From NCBI GenBank assembly GCA_030431355.1, contig JAUIJG010000067.1:1-16462 (forward strand): a stretch of 16,462 bases of DNA. Reading direction: 5' to 3'. Shown in pieces: positions 1 to 8,314 of the stretch. Position numbers and translations under genes: made by a program. How positions within the stretch are numbered: the stretch's first letter is position 1; each line of letters starts with the position of its first letter. The notes under the pieces were generated by a model, which was not told the DNA's origin, did no database searches, and saw nothing but the letters and a program-made list of their open reading frames with translations. The stretch comes from a bacterium. GTDB taxonomy: Bacteria; Cyanobacteriota; Vampirovibrionia; Obscuribacterales; Obscuribacteraceae.

Positions 1-56
1 TAAGCAAATGATATCAACAACATGAGATTTTCAGAGTAGCGCTATTTCATATTTTT

Positions 57-1871
57 CTACGGCTCGGACTTCTCAATTAGAGGGTTGGATACGATAGGGG
101 GTTTCCTGGACTGTTTGCTGGGCTCCTTAATATCAAGGTCGCGGACCAGAAGGGATGGAACAATAACGCTCACCGTGCGCCCTCCCTTGGAAGCCACTAA
201 CACAGCCTTTTCCTTGTCTCCACCGCCGACTATCTCCCTCATAACCCTTCGGGGCTCCAGGGCGACAACCGCACCACGAACAAGCTCCTCTTTTCCGTTC
301 TTGACATTTATCTTATATAGCTCGCTGGGAGTCAATACCACTCCTTTGCCGAGACTGGAGAATAAACTGGAGATAGAAGACCCCAGGCTAAACAAGCCCA
401 TGGCCGGAGCAAAGCGCTTGACGTAGTAGACATGGTCATAACCTTCATCCTTACCTATGGCAAGCAATTTCTTCTTCAGCTTCGAGTTCTTCATGCCTGG
501 GTCGATGGAGACAAAGAGAACACTGGTGGTTCCCACCCCATTTCCTGAATGCCCATTGGATCCTTCAACACCCCGCACAGGAACACGGCTTGTGCAGAAG
601 GTTTTCAAAACCCCTTTTTCTATTAAGGTTAGCTTCTGGGCAGGGATACCATCATCGTCGACTTCGAAGGTACCGAGCAGTTTGGTTCCCTTATAATCAC
701 TGGCGGAAGGATCGTCCACCACAGTGACCATGCGAGATGCCACCCGCTTTCCGATCTGATTTCTATAAGGATGTTCTTTTTTGAAGAGGCTGCTTCCCTC
801 TCCCGAGTCGGAAGGACCGGAGAGTAATTTGGAGAGAACCGAATTCATGAGCGTTCCGGCAGCCTCCTCGCTGAATAGAATAGGACCACTGTAGCTCTCC
901 GCCAGGGGAGCCGAAGCAAGCTTATTCAGTCTGCCGATCATATCCTTGACGCCGGATTCCATGGTTGCCAAATCGGGCAGGTCTTCAGGTCTATCACCGG
1001 CATAGACTATCGAGTCGGAATACTGTCTTCCGTCTTTAGCCCTGACAGAAGAGGAGACAACTAGCTCACAGGCGAATTGACCGTCCCGGTGCCTGAAACC
1101 TTCATTGTTAGAGAGCCAGGCGTTGGCGGAGCGAAAGTTGAAATTAACAAGACTATGCTCCACTTCCGGATGCTTTAGAAAGATAGCCGATAACTTGACC
1201 GCGTTCTCTTCCCAGGTTTTTCTATCGAAATCAAGAGATACCGAGGGTTTCAAATAGACGACAGGTTTCTCTTTTGTCAGGTCACCCAGCCGTTCACTAA
1301 CAGGATTAGCTTTCAGTTCTGCTTTCTTGGCTTCAAAACTTTCTATCGCTTTCTTATATGCTTTATCGGAAGAGAGCCAGATCTCATGACGAATTGCATA
1401 ATAGTCATCTTCCAGGGGTAGTGAGACACCGCCGGAGAGAAAGCTTCCTCCAAGAAGAGAACTCAATCCGCCGGAGTCTTTTGAACTGTCCATGTCATAG
1501 TTGCCCACGCGGATATCAGGATAGAATCTCCTGGATTTGCTTCTGTTGGAGCTGGATAGAGAGCCATAGGCAGCATTTATATAGACAGAATCAGATTCGA
1601 GAACTTTGTACTGAACGAAGTAGGGCTTCTCGTGATTTCCCAGCTTGAGTTGCTTTTCGGTTCGCTCCTGCTCATCAAGCATCGCTTTGAAGATGAGGTC
1701 ATCTTTGATAGGGGTACCCTTTACGAAAGCAGTCTCAACTTTCTTATCCGAAGTGTCGGCGTCTTGCTCGGCTCCCGAGGCCGCCGGGGAGGTCATAAGA
1801 AAGGCAAGGGCCAGAAGGGTGTGACTGAGTCCCTTTCTGCTGAATTTTTGTTTGGTTCTGCTTGATGGCAT
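57..1871 (-). CDS. exported TldE/PmbA-like protein, catalytically degenerate partner of TldD
   Basis: This is a TldD/PmbA-family protein and the probable inactive half of a TldD/TldE heterodimeric peptidase. The first ATG of the frame is at 1925, overlapping the upstream tldD-like stop, but it has no Shine-Dalgarno. The ATG at 1871 (604 aa) follows AGGAACC by a workable distance and puts a Lys/Arg-rich n-region, a Leu-rich core (residues 19-26) and an AASGA-type cleavage site at the very N terminus, so I prefer it. Family hallmarks are the RHEIWLSSDKAYKKA block, matched in the neighbour by RHALWLRTDKAFRKA, then RNQIGKRVASRMVTVVDDP and DDDGIPAQKLTLIEKGVLKTF. Where active TldD has HExxxH this protein reads FSEEAAGTLM (residues 333-342), and the distal Cys-Gly segment before the VPSLLV end is GGRTVSVIVPSLLV without Cys. 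The loss of both metal-site elements matches TldE. The partnership is inferred from adjacency and family precedent. Confidence 0.9.
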   Translation of the reverse strand: MPSSRTKQKFSRKGLSHTLLALAFLMTSPAASGAEQDADTSDKKVETAFVKGTPIKDDLIFKAMLDEQERTEKQLKLGNHEKPYFVQYKVLESDSVYINAAYGSLSSSNRSKSRRFYPDIRVGNYDMDSSKDSGGLSSLLGGSFLSGGVSLPLEDDYYAIRHEIWLSSDKAYKKAIESFEAKKAELKANPVSERLGDLTKEKPVVYLKPSVSLDFDRKTWEENAVKLSAIFLKHPEVEHSLVNFNFRSANAWLSNNEGFRHRDGQFACELVVSSSVRAKDGRQYSDSIVYAGDRPEDLPDLATMESGVKDMIGRLNKLASAPLAESYSGPILFSEEAAGTLMNSVLSKLLSGPSDSGEGSSLFKKEHPYRNQIGKRVASRMVTVVDDPSASDYKGTKLLGTFEVDDDGIPAQKLTLIEKGVLKTFCTSRVPVRGVEGSNGHSGNGVGTTSVLFVSIDPGMKNSKLKKKLLAIGKDEGYDHVYYVKRFAPAMGLFSLGSSISSLFSSLGKGVVLTPSELYKINVKNGKEELVRGAVVALEPRRVMREIVGGGDKEKAVLVASKGGRTVSVIVPSLLVRDLDIKEPSKQSRKPPIVSNPLIEKSEP

Positions 1872-1911
1872 TATATTAGGTTCCTGGTTTTCGGCTGAAT
1901 TTATGGGGATT

Positions 1912-3630
1912 TCACTTCTTATCATGGAACGGTGGCTTCAATAGTGGTGGCTTATCCTGTCGTTTGTCTTTCAGCTCCACTTCCAGAGTCTCAACCAACA
2001 AATCCGGGGACGAAGCAGATACGGGAACACTCCCGGATTCAGCTCCACAAACACCGTTGAAGGAGTCACTTCTATCACTTGTCTGAACTATTTTCTCAAG
2101 TGCGGTGAGCGGTGTGCCCACTATTTTGACGCCCCTGACCAGCTCATCCGGTCTGCCGTCGGCGAATACTTTGGTAACCACCAGTGGCTGCAAACTATAG
2201 ACTTGAGGCGCCGATGTGGCTGTAAGGGTATAACCACCGGCGATATCATCAAACACCAGTCCATACTCCTTTCCTTGAGCCTTTACAGTCTCAATAAGCT
2301 TCTTGCGCAAATCCGCGTAAGGTACCGTGTTGGTGGACTGAACAATGAGATTACCCATTCTCGCTACCGGGTTGCGGGAAGGAGAACAACGTCCATGGCC
2401 GTTTGACCGGGGAAATCCTTTAACCGGCGAACGAGCCAGTAAGAATGTTTTCAAAACTCCCTTATCCACCAGAGTAACTTTCTGGGCCGGAACTCCCTCG
2501 TCATCGAACTTATAGGTTCCATTCAAGCGAACACCGCCCAGCCTCTTAAGGGTGGGGTCATCGATAACACTGATGAACTCAGGCATTATCCTTTTGCCGA
2601 TACTCTTTGTGAATGTACGACCTTCCTTCTCATTCTTCTGGCGGTGTCCTTCCATACGATGTCCAAAAACTTCATGGAAGAATACTCCCGCCGCTTTGGA
2701 CTTCAGGATTGCCGGCCCGGCAAAGGGTTTTGCCTTGGGAGAGGTCCTCAGATTGTTGAGATTGTTAGCGATATCCGAGACGAATTTAGCAAGCGCCTCT
2801 TTGTTCGGCAGGTCTTCCACCTCGGTCGCTTCGATATCATCGTAAAGCCAGAGATTCATTCCGTCTTCGGCTCTTGCCTGAGCAGTCGAATAGATTCCGT
2901 AGTCGGTTCTGGAATCATGTATTTTGGTGCCTTCCGAATTCACCAGCCAGCGCCTGGTCAAAGAGGCGGTGAAAGCCACCGAAGACGAATAGATTTCAGG
3001 ATACTTTCGGTAAATAGCGGAGAGCTCTTTGATATCATCGCACCATTTTTTTCGGTCGAAGTTTAGCTTCTTCTCTTCGCCCGTGTACTCCTGGGAATCT
3101 TCCTCGGAGAAATCATTTGAACTATCTTCCTCTTTTACGTTCACGTCTTTGTTGGCAATGACCCTTGCATATTGCTGCTGAGCTTTACGAAAAGCTTTGT
3201 CGGTTCTCAACCAGAGAGCATGCCTCAAAGCCATCTCATTGTCATCCAGAGGGACATCGGTTTGCAGGTAAGAGGAAAAATCGCTATCGAAACTGAACAT
3301 CCTCTGATCTCTTACTTTATGGGAATTATCCAGCTCCGGCGAGCCGACTCTCAAGTCCACTCTCAAAACACGTCTTCTGGTAGCTTCAAAATCGTCCGAA
3401 GTTCTGGCACCATATTCAGCGCTTACATAATCGTTAGTGGTTTCATACAGCCGGTAGCCCAGGTAATAAAGGGGTGCATCTCCAGCATTTTTCAATTTCT
3501 CGAATGAGCGTTTTAGCTCTTTCTCCATTATCCCGATAATCTTCGACTCCTGGGCCCATGCCTGTGGTCCCTGGGCAAAGCTGAGAAGCAAAGCCAGAAA
3601 TACTGCCCGGAGAATAAACGCTATCTTCAT
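1912..3630 (-). CDS. exported TldD-like zinc metallopeptidase
   Basis: This 572-residue TldD/PmbA-family peptidase has a classical signal peptide (MKIAFILRAVFLALLLSFAQ, cleavage near AWA-Q at residue 26). The metal site is intact: HEVFGH at 319-324 gives the HExxxH motif, and Cys528 lies in a VCGAESGSVPVSASSPDLLV segment equivalent to the conserved distal Cys of TldD. RHALWLRTDKAFRKA (136-150), IGKRIMPEFISVIDDP and DDEGVPAQKVTLVDKGVLKTF are shared with the downstream TldE-like protein, so the two are paralogues. Characterised TldD/TldE pairs are cytoplasmic and clip or degrade unfolded or ribosomally made peptides; here both partners carry export signals, so the substrate should be extracytoplasmic. 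The next gene follows at once on the same strand (the first ATG in its frame overlaps this stop), suggesting co-translation. The ATG start has only a weak upstream GGGTG. Confidence 0.93.
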   Translation of the reverse strand: MKIAFILRAVFLALLLSFAQGPQAWAQESKIIGIMEKELKRSFEKLKNAGDAPLYYLGYRLYETTNDYVSAEYGARTSDDFEATRRRVLRVDLRVGSPELDNSHKVRDQRMFSFDSDFSSYLQTDVPLDDNEMALRHALWLRTDKAFRKAQQQYARVIANKDVNVKEEDSSNDFSEEDSQEYTGEEKKLNFDRKKWCDDIKELSAIYRKYPEIYSSSVAFTASLTRRWLVNSEGTKIHDSRTDYGIYSTAQARAEDGMNLWLYDDIEATEVEDLPNKEALAKFVSDIANNLNNLRTSPKAKPFAGPAILKSKAAGVFFHEVFGHRMEGHRQKNEKEGRTFTKSIGKRIMPEFISVIDDPTLKRLGGVRLNGTYKFDDEGVPAQKVTLVDKGVLKTFLLARSPVKGFPRSNGHGRCSPSRNPVARMGNLIVQSTNTVPYADLRKKLIETVKAQGKEYGLVFDDIAGGYTLTATSAPQVYSLQPLVVTKVFADGRPDELVRGVKIVGTPLTALEKIVQTSDRSDSFNGVCGAESGSVPVSASSPDLLVETLEVELKDKRQDKPPLLKPPFHDKK

Positions 3631-3767
3631 AGAGACACCCTATCTGTTCACAAGAACCAAAATTGTTTTAGTAAGTACCGGAAAAGTACATTTTACCTGG
3701 AATCAGATTCTCAGGCCCGGTACATAAACGGAATGATAAGTATGGTTGATAAACTGACCGGGCAATG

Positions 3768-4553
3768 TCAAGGAGAGCCCGACAACCTGTCGGTCATATT
3801 CTTAGCTTGCAGGAACTGAGCCAGGGAATTTCTCAGATCAATTCCGCTCAACCTGTCTACCTCCTGGAAGCCATTTACTCTCAATCGGCTGGTATGTGAA
3901 TCCAGTTGATAGAGAGGCTGCCCCCTTTCAGAAAAGATTTTGGTAGAGCTGGTGGAAGAGATAAAGTTGTCATTCTTCGGAAAGAAGCTGACAATCTCTT
4001 CTTGTTGCTTACTTCCCATGACTTTGCCGCTGTCATCGAGAGTGACCACCACACTGTGAAATTTCAGCACCACATTCTCCGGGGTCGACTTCAAGCAGGC
4101 CATCGAGAGAACATAGCGCTGATCCCGGGTAGCTCCGCGAGCACCATCTGCCCGAAATGGCACCACTTCGGCATGCCAGACGGTATTGAGCCGGTCCCTT
4201 TGATGTCCGAATTTCAAGGTGACCCTGTTCTTTAACCAGAAACTTTGTCTTTTCTCCGCTCCACTTTGAAAGTCCTTTTGAAATGTTTCCAGATCTCCGC
4301 TTTTAGTGAAGGTACCAGCCATCCAGTCCGGCACGGGAAACCACTGCACCCTGACAGCCAGATCTCCTTCTTTGAGAATCTGACCCCGGCGAAAGTTCTC
4401 CGGAACTTCAGGAAGGTAATCTTTGTGCTCTATTTCGGCCTGTATTATCTTGGCTTCCAGTGGACAGCCGGAGAAGACACAAAAGAGACCCAGGAAGACA
4501 ATTCCCAGGATCAAAATAGTGGATGATTTGGTTCTTAAATTACTCTTTCTCAA
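3768..4553 (-). CDS. probable exported lipoprotein of unknown function
   Basis: I do not recognise this 261-residue protein. It opens with a basic n-region (MRKSNLRTK) and a hydrophobic stretch (residues 12-28), then VFSGC, where Cys30 could be lipidated (the -3 position is Phe, less usual than Leu); a signal peptidase I site after LEA at 34 is the alternative. The mature part has alternating polar and hydrophobic strands and a WFPVPDWMAGTF motif near residue 71 that recalls the short W-x-G-T-W/F signature of lipocalin-like beta barrels and some cyanobacterial lumenal proteins; I cannot assign a family. The only usable start in the open frame is TTG at 4553, since a stop lies at 4586 with no ATG or GTG between; AGGAAAG lies rather far upstream. 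It is on the same strand as the tldD-like gene, 137 bp away, so co-transcription is possible but not shown. Confidence 0.75.
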   Translation of the reverse strand: MRKSNLRTKSSTILILGIVFLGLFCVFSGCPLEAKIIQAEIEHKDYLPEVPENFRRGQILKEGDLAVRVQWFPVPDWMAGTFTKSGDLETFQKDFQSGAEKRQSFWLKNRVTLKFGHQRDRLNTVWHAEVVPFRADGARGATRDQRYVLSMACLKSTPENVVLKFHSVVVTLDDSGKVMGSKQQEEIVSFFPKNDNFISSTSSTKIFSERGQPLYQLDSHTSRLRVNGFQEVDRLSGIDLRNSLAQFLQAKNMTDRLSGSP

Positions 4554-4593
4554 AAGTACGGATGCTTTCCTAACTGATTTTGCTCAGACTTGA

Positions 4594-4615
4594 TCATAGC
4601 TGATTCATAGCTGAT
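4594..4615. repeat. two perfect tandem copies of TCATAGCTGAT
   Basis: TCATAGCTGAT at 4594-4604 is repeated immediately at 4605-4615, with a partial match (AACTGAT) about 20 bp upstream. It lies in the 132-bp region between two divergent genes, the lipoprotein and the E1-rhodanese gene. The 11-bp period is about one helical turn, so a regulator could bind both copies on one DNA face. Operator function is an inference. Confidence 0.5.
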
Positions 4616-4685
4616 AAATTGAAAAGTTGAGAAAAGAGATAACGAACCATCATCTGGCAATACAAACTCTTCCGTTGATTCTTAA

Positions 4686-5831
4686 GTGACCATGAAAGAC
4701 AACCGCTATTTCAGGCAAACCATCCTTCCGGAGATAGGGGAGAAAGGTCAGAAGAGGCTGAGTGATTCCAGCGTTTTGATTGTCGGTCTGGGGGGTCTGG
4801 GATGTCCGGCGTCCTTATATCTTGCTGCGGCGGGGATTGGCCGCCTGGGACTCTGTGACCCGGATAGAGTCGACATAACAAATTTACATCGTCAGGTTCT
4901 CTACTCCGTGGCAGATACTGAAAAATTCAAGGTAGACCAGGCTCGCATTCGACTATCCGGGGTTAACCCGGAGATGAAATTGGTCGAAATGAAAGAAAGT
5001 TTTGACGAAAGTTTCTCCACGGAATTGCTTTCCTCCTTTGATCTGGTCCTCGATGCCACCGACAATTTCAAAACCAGATATCACATCAACAAGCTTTGCC
5101 ATGACAATGCCATTCCCATGGTCTACGGAGCCCTGCACAAATTCGAAGGGCAGATAGCGGTCTTCGATGGTGCTGAAGGTCCCTGCTATAACTGCCTGTT
5201 CCCGGAGGATGACAACCAGGCGGTGATTCCGGATTGCGCAACGGCTGGAGTACTTGGAGTTCTACCCGGGATCATCGGCAGCATGCAAGCGCTGGAATGC
5301 CTGAAAGTCCTGCTGGGTAGTCTCGGTGCTCCCTTAACAGGTAAGTTGCTGCTCTATGATGCCCTGGAGCACAAGACTAGAACCATCGCCCATCTCAAAG
5401 ATCCCGAATGCAAGGTCTGTTCCCTACCCTCTCGTAAGAAAGATACTAGAGCGGCAATAGATAGATCATCCAATCATCTCGAAGAAGGGATTTCGGCAGA
5501 CGAGCTGAGAACAATGCTCGCCAAGAATGAGAAGGACAAGGACAAGGACAAGTCGGATGATGCCCGCAAGATAAAAATAATTGACGTGAGAACCCATGAA
5601 GAACATTTAGTCGGGCGGATACCAGGCAGCATCTGTATTCCCCTGGATGAGCTGGAAGAGTGGGTGGAGGACAACGGCGATCAAAAATCGTGCTATCTGG
5701 TCTACTGCCAGTCCGGCGCCAGATCCACCAGGGCCCTTCACTTAATGCTCAGCAAAGGCTATACCGACGTCAAAAATCTAATCGGTGGCTATCATGCCTG
5801 GTCATTGATTTACAGGAAACAAGACAATTAA
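4686..5831 (+). CDS. MoeB/ThiF-type adenylyltransferase fused to a rhodanese domain (MoeZ-like)
   Basis: This 381-residue E1-like enzyme adenylates the C-terminal Gly-Gly of a sulfur-carrier protein (MoaD, ThiS or a CysO-like partner), and its rhodanese domain can pass on sulfur. The nucleotide-binding loop is GLGGLGC (34-40), and DPDRVDITNLHRQVLYS (58-74) and DATDNFKTR (123-131) complete the ATP site. Zinc cysteines are C167/C170 and C242/C245. PDCATAGVLG places Cys184 at the family's thiol position. After a Lys/Asp linker (283-289) comes a rhodanese domain (about 266-381) with IIDVRTHEEH and the active-site loop CQSGARS, Cys341. Length and order match MoeZ/MoeBR proteins. The frame begins with GTG at 4686; ATG at 4692 is two codons inside, and neither has a clear Shine-Dalgarno. 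No carrier protein gene is in the window, so molybdopterin, thiamine or cysteine biosynthesis cannot be told apart. Confidence 0.93.
   Translation: MTMKDNRYFRQTILPEIGEKGQKRLSDSSVLIVGLGGLGCPASLYLAAAGIGRLGLCDPDRVDITNLHRQVLYSVADTEKFKVDQARIRLSGVNPEMKLVEMKESFDESFSTELLSSFDLVLDATDNFKTRYHINKLCHDNAIPMVYGALHKFEGQIAVFDGAEGPCYNCLFPEDDNQAVIPDCATAGVLGVLPGIIGSMQALECLKVLLGSLGAPLTGKLLLYDALEHKTRTIAHLKDPECKVCSLPSRKKDTRAAIDRSSNHLEEGISADELRTMLAKNEKDKDKDKSDDARKIKIIDVRTHEEHLVGRIPGSICIPLDELEEWVEDNGDQKSCYLVYCQSGARSTRALHLMLSKGYTDVKNLIGGYHAWSLIYRKQDN
5532..5552 (+). repeat. in-frame AAGGAC hexamer repeat encoding the Lys-Asp linker
   Basis: Three perfect AAGGAC units (5532-5549) followed by AAG encode alternating Lys-Asp residues 283-289, exactly at the junction of the E1 and rhodanese domains. 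Because the unit is six bases, slippage would change linker length without a frameshift. Confidence 0.7.
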
Positions 5832-6072
5832 TCGGGCACCACCGGCGATATTAAACCCATTGCAGAAGCGAGCCCATAAATTTCAAGCATGTTTTTACAA
5901 AAGCTCACCGGGTGGAATAAAAGTCTTGTGGGCAATTAGAAATTCGATGGGCTTCTACGACCCGGTTGCAAAGAGAACATCGTCATTCTAATTGGTTACA
6001 ATGCTTCCAGAACAAACTTTTCAAGAAATTACCAGGCATCCAGGAATCATTAGAAGAAGAAGGCAGGCAGTA

Positions 6073-8265
6073 ATGCAAACCCGTTCTATAAAGGCAAAAA
6101 AGCACGGTCGCTACAAAGTTGACACAAGACCTTTATGCCAGGGAATGCCTTTCGTTTTAACCGACGCCGCTCACCCCAGAATGGTTTTGAAGAACGGAAG
6201 CCATTTTTTGGTCCTCGATCAGGGAGCCAGTATTCCGGCATGCAACACCCTGGGCTATGGTTATTATCGTTACGACACTAGATACTTGAGCGAATGGGAA
6301 CTCCTATTAAACGGTGTTCCTCTATCACTCCTCTCCACTAACGTGGCGGAAGGTTACACAGCCACATTCCTCCATACGAATGTGCAAATCGAGGATATTC
6401 CCCAGCAGTCTATAACGGTTCGCCGAGAGGTGGTCCTCCATGACCTTCTCTGGGAAAAAATCATCATCGAAAACTACCTGAACGCCTGTGTCGAATGTGA
6501 GTTGACTATCCGCTTTCAAAGCGACTTCGCAGATATGTTTGAAGTCAGAGGTTTGAACAGAGAGCAGCGGGGAGAGAGAATGATTCCGGTGGCATCCAGG
6601 GATCTATCGGCTCTATTCCTCGCTTACCGAGGCACCGACAATATTCTTTTAGAATCTTTGATCGAGTTTCATGGAATGAAGCCGACCAAAATCGAAGAGG
6701 GGGAAGTCACCTTCAAGATAGCGCTCAATGGCAGAGAGAGACAAGAGTTTGAAATGAGCCTCAGCTCGGCCGTAAACGGCAAAGAGTCTGCCGCTCAGAC
6801 AGCCCGCATTGGCTACGACAAAGCAAAAGCGCTTGCCGATGAGGAGTATAAGTCCTGGGTTTCTGAATGGTCTTCGGTATACACCGAACATGAACTCTTC
6901 AACGCCTCAATAAACAGAGGCTATAGAGATATATTCATCTTAAGGCAACCGACCCCAAAGGGTTATGGTATCGCTGCCGGTGTGCCCTGGTATTCGGCCG
7001 TTTTCGGCAGAGACAGCGCCATCACTTCCTGGCAATTGCTGCCCTATTCAAAACGCCTGGCAAAAGAGACCATAGATGTGCTGGCCCGGTATCAAGGAAC
7101 GAAAGAGAATCCTCGAACTGAAGAAAGTGCTGGAAGAATAATGCACGAAATTCGTTTCGGAGAGTTGGCCAGAAACAATCAAATTCCCCATACTCCATAC
7201 TATGGAACAGTCGACGCGACGCAGCTCTGGCTTCTCCTTCTCTGTGAATATGTTGATTGGACCGGAGACCTTGACTATGCCCGCAAGCTCTGGCCCCGGG
7301 TGAAGAGCGCCATAGACTGGTTGAATCGCACCGCTGATAATGGCTACCTCGGATACATAAAAACGAATGAAGATGGTCTTGAGAATCAGGGCTGGAAAGA
7401 TTCCCATGACTCAGTGGTCTACCGAAACGGACAGATTGCAAAACCGCCGATTTACCTATGCGAGGCCCAGGCCTATCTATACGCCGCCAAAAAGCGCATA
7501 GCCGATCTGGCGGAGAAGTTAAAGTATAAGTCCTACGCGGCTCGCCTGAGAGACGAGGCTGCTAAACTCAAGCTCCTCTTTCAAAAAGATTTCTGGATGC
7601 CGGAAGATCAGTATCTTGCCCTTGCTCTAGATGGCGATCGCAATCTTGTCGATGGCCTGGCATCGAATCCCGGACATTGCCTTTTCACTGACATACTGGA
7701 TGACGACAAAGCCCATATCGTAGCAGACAGGTTAATGACCGAAGACTTCTGGTCCGGCTGGGGAATTCGTACCCTGCACATGAACAATCCGGCCTACAAC
7801 CCGATTAGTTACCACAACGGCTCTGTCTGGCCCCACGACAACTCGATTATCGCCCATGGACTGAGACGCATCGGCAGAACGAAAGACGTGCATCAGATCA
7901 TGCATGCATTGCATGTGGTGGCAGAGAAGCAGACGGACTACAGGCTTCCGGAACTATTTTGCGGCTTCGGAGACGATGACACAGACAATCCCATCGACTA
8001 TCCTGTTTCATGCTCACCCCAGGCCTGGGCGGCAGGAAGCCTCTTTCAGCTGCTGTCCGCTTGCCTCAATATCAAACCGGACGCCGTAAACAACACCCTG
8101 AGAATAGTGGAACCTTCCCTGCCCGAGTGGCTAGGCAAAGTCGTCTTGAGAAACGTTCATTGCGGCAATGCCTCTGTGGACCTGGCCTTCTCCTCCCGCG
8201 GCAATCTGAACACCTGCGAAATCCTGGGTAAAACAGGTCATCTCAAGGTGATAATAGAAAGCTAG
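6073..8265 (+). CDS. glycogen-debranching-type glucosidase (amylo-alpha-1,6-glucosidase family)
   Basis: This (alpha/alpha)6-barrel glycoside hydrolase has an N-terminal glycogen-debranching beta domain. The frame is open from TTG 5992 and ATG 6001, but ATG 6073 (730 aa) is preceded by AGAAGG with a 9-base spacer, whereas the others lack a Shine-Dalgarno. In 730-aa numbering, residues about 25-240 form the beta-rich N domain (LGYGYYRYDTRYLSEWELLL), followed by a linker and the catalytic barrel: VPWYSAVFGRDS (304-315), HEIRFGELA (358-366), PYYGTVDATQLWLLLL, ENQGWKDSHDS (437-446) with the probable acid Asp443, and YHNGSVWPHDN (580-590). These are typical of proteins annotated as amylo-alpha-1,6-glucosidase, of the GH63/MGH1-like clan. 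The true substrate (glycogen branch, glucosylglycerate or another alpha-glucoside) cannot be read from sequence. The gene converges on the otsA-like gene, linking it to glucose-polymer or compatible-solute metabolism. No signal peptide, so cytosolic. Confidence 0.9.
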   Translation: MQTRSIKAKKHGRYKVDTRPLCQGMPFVLTDAAHPRMVLKNGSHFLVLDQGASIPACNTLGYGYYRYDTRYLSEWELLLNGVPLSLLSTNVAEGYTATFLHTNVQIEDIPQQSITVRREVVLHDLLWEKIIIENYLNACVECELTIRFQSDFADMFEVRGLNREQRGERMIPVASRDLSALFLAYRGTDNILLESLIEFHGMKPTKIEEGEVTFKIALNGRERQEFEMSLSSAVNGKESAAQTARIGYDKAKALADEEYKSWVSEWSSVYTEHELFNASINRGYRDIFILRQPTPKGYGIAAGVPWYSAVFGRDSAITSWQLLPYSKRLAKETIDVLARYQGTKENPRTEESAGRIMHEIRFGELARNNQIPHTPYYGTVDATQLWLLLLCEYVDWTGDLDYARKLWPRVKSAIDWLNRTADNGYLGYIKTNEDGLENQGWKDSHDSVVYRNGQIAKPPIYLCEAQAYLYAAKKRIADLAEKLKYKSYAARLRDEAAKLKLLFQKDFWMPEDQYLALALDGDRNLVDGLASNPGHCLFTDILDDDKAHIVADRLMTEDFWSGWGIRTLHMNNPAYNPISYHNGSVWPHDNSIIAHGLRRIGRTKDVHQIMHALHVVAEKQTDYRLPELFCGFGDDDTDNPIDYPVSCSPQAWAAGSLFQLLSACLNIKPDAVNNTLRIVEPSLPEWLGKVVLRNVHCGNASVDLAFSSRGNLNTCEILGKTGHLKVIIES

Positions 8266-8279
8266 GGATTCAGACCAGA

Positions 8280-8296
8280 CTCCGGAGAATCCGGGG
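8280..8296. terminator. small hairpin between convergent genes, possible bidirectional terminator
   Basis: CTCCGGA and TCCGGGG pair across a GAA loop (seven pairs, one G-T) in the 49-bp gap between the convergent glucosidase and GT20 genes. Neither strand has the run of T expected of an intrinsic terminator, so the call rests on position and stem only. Confidence 0.25.
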
Positions 8297-8314
8297 AAGA
8301 CCTGGAACTTGAGC

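Noticed and set aside
1872..1925. Longer tldE-like start at ATG 1925 overlapping the tldD-like stop
   Set aside because: No Shine-Dalgarno, and it would bury the signal peptide behind 18 extra residues; ATG 1871 fits better, although the overlap start is not excluded.
2644..3066. 140-codon plus-strand open frame inside the tldD-like gene
   Set aside because: Antisense to a well-conserved metallopeptidase; the translation shows no domain.
3675..3723. GTACCGG...CCGGTAC inverted repeat upstream of the tldD-like gene
   Set aside because: Seven-base arms with a 35-base loop are within chance expectation and no T run or promoter geometry supports a role.
5992..6072. TTG 5992 or ATG 6001 as glucosidase start
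   Set aside because: Neither has a ribosome-binding site, whereas ATG 6073 has AGAAGG at good spacing; the extra residues are outside the conserved domain.
7022..7441. 139-codon open frame antisense to the glucosidase gene, with a similar one in another frame at 7048-7407
   Set aside because: It lies wholly inside the conserved catalytic barrel of the glucosidase, has no ribosome-binding site and no recognisable protein features.
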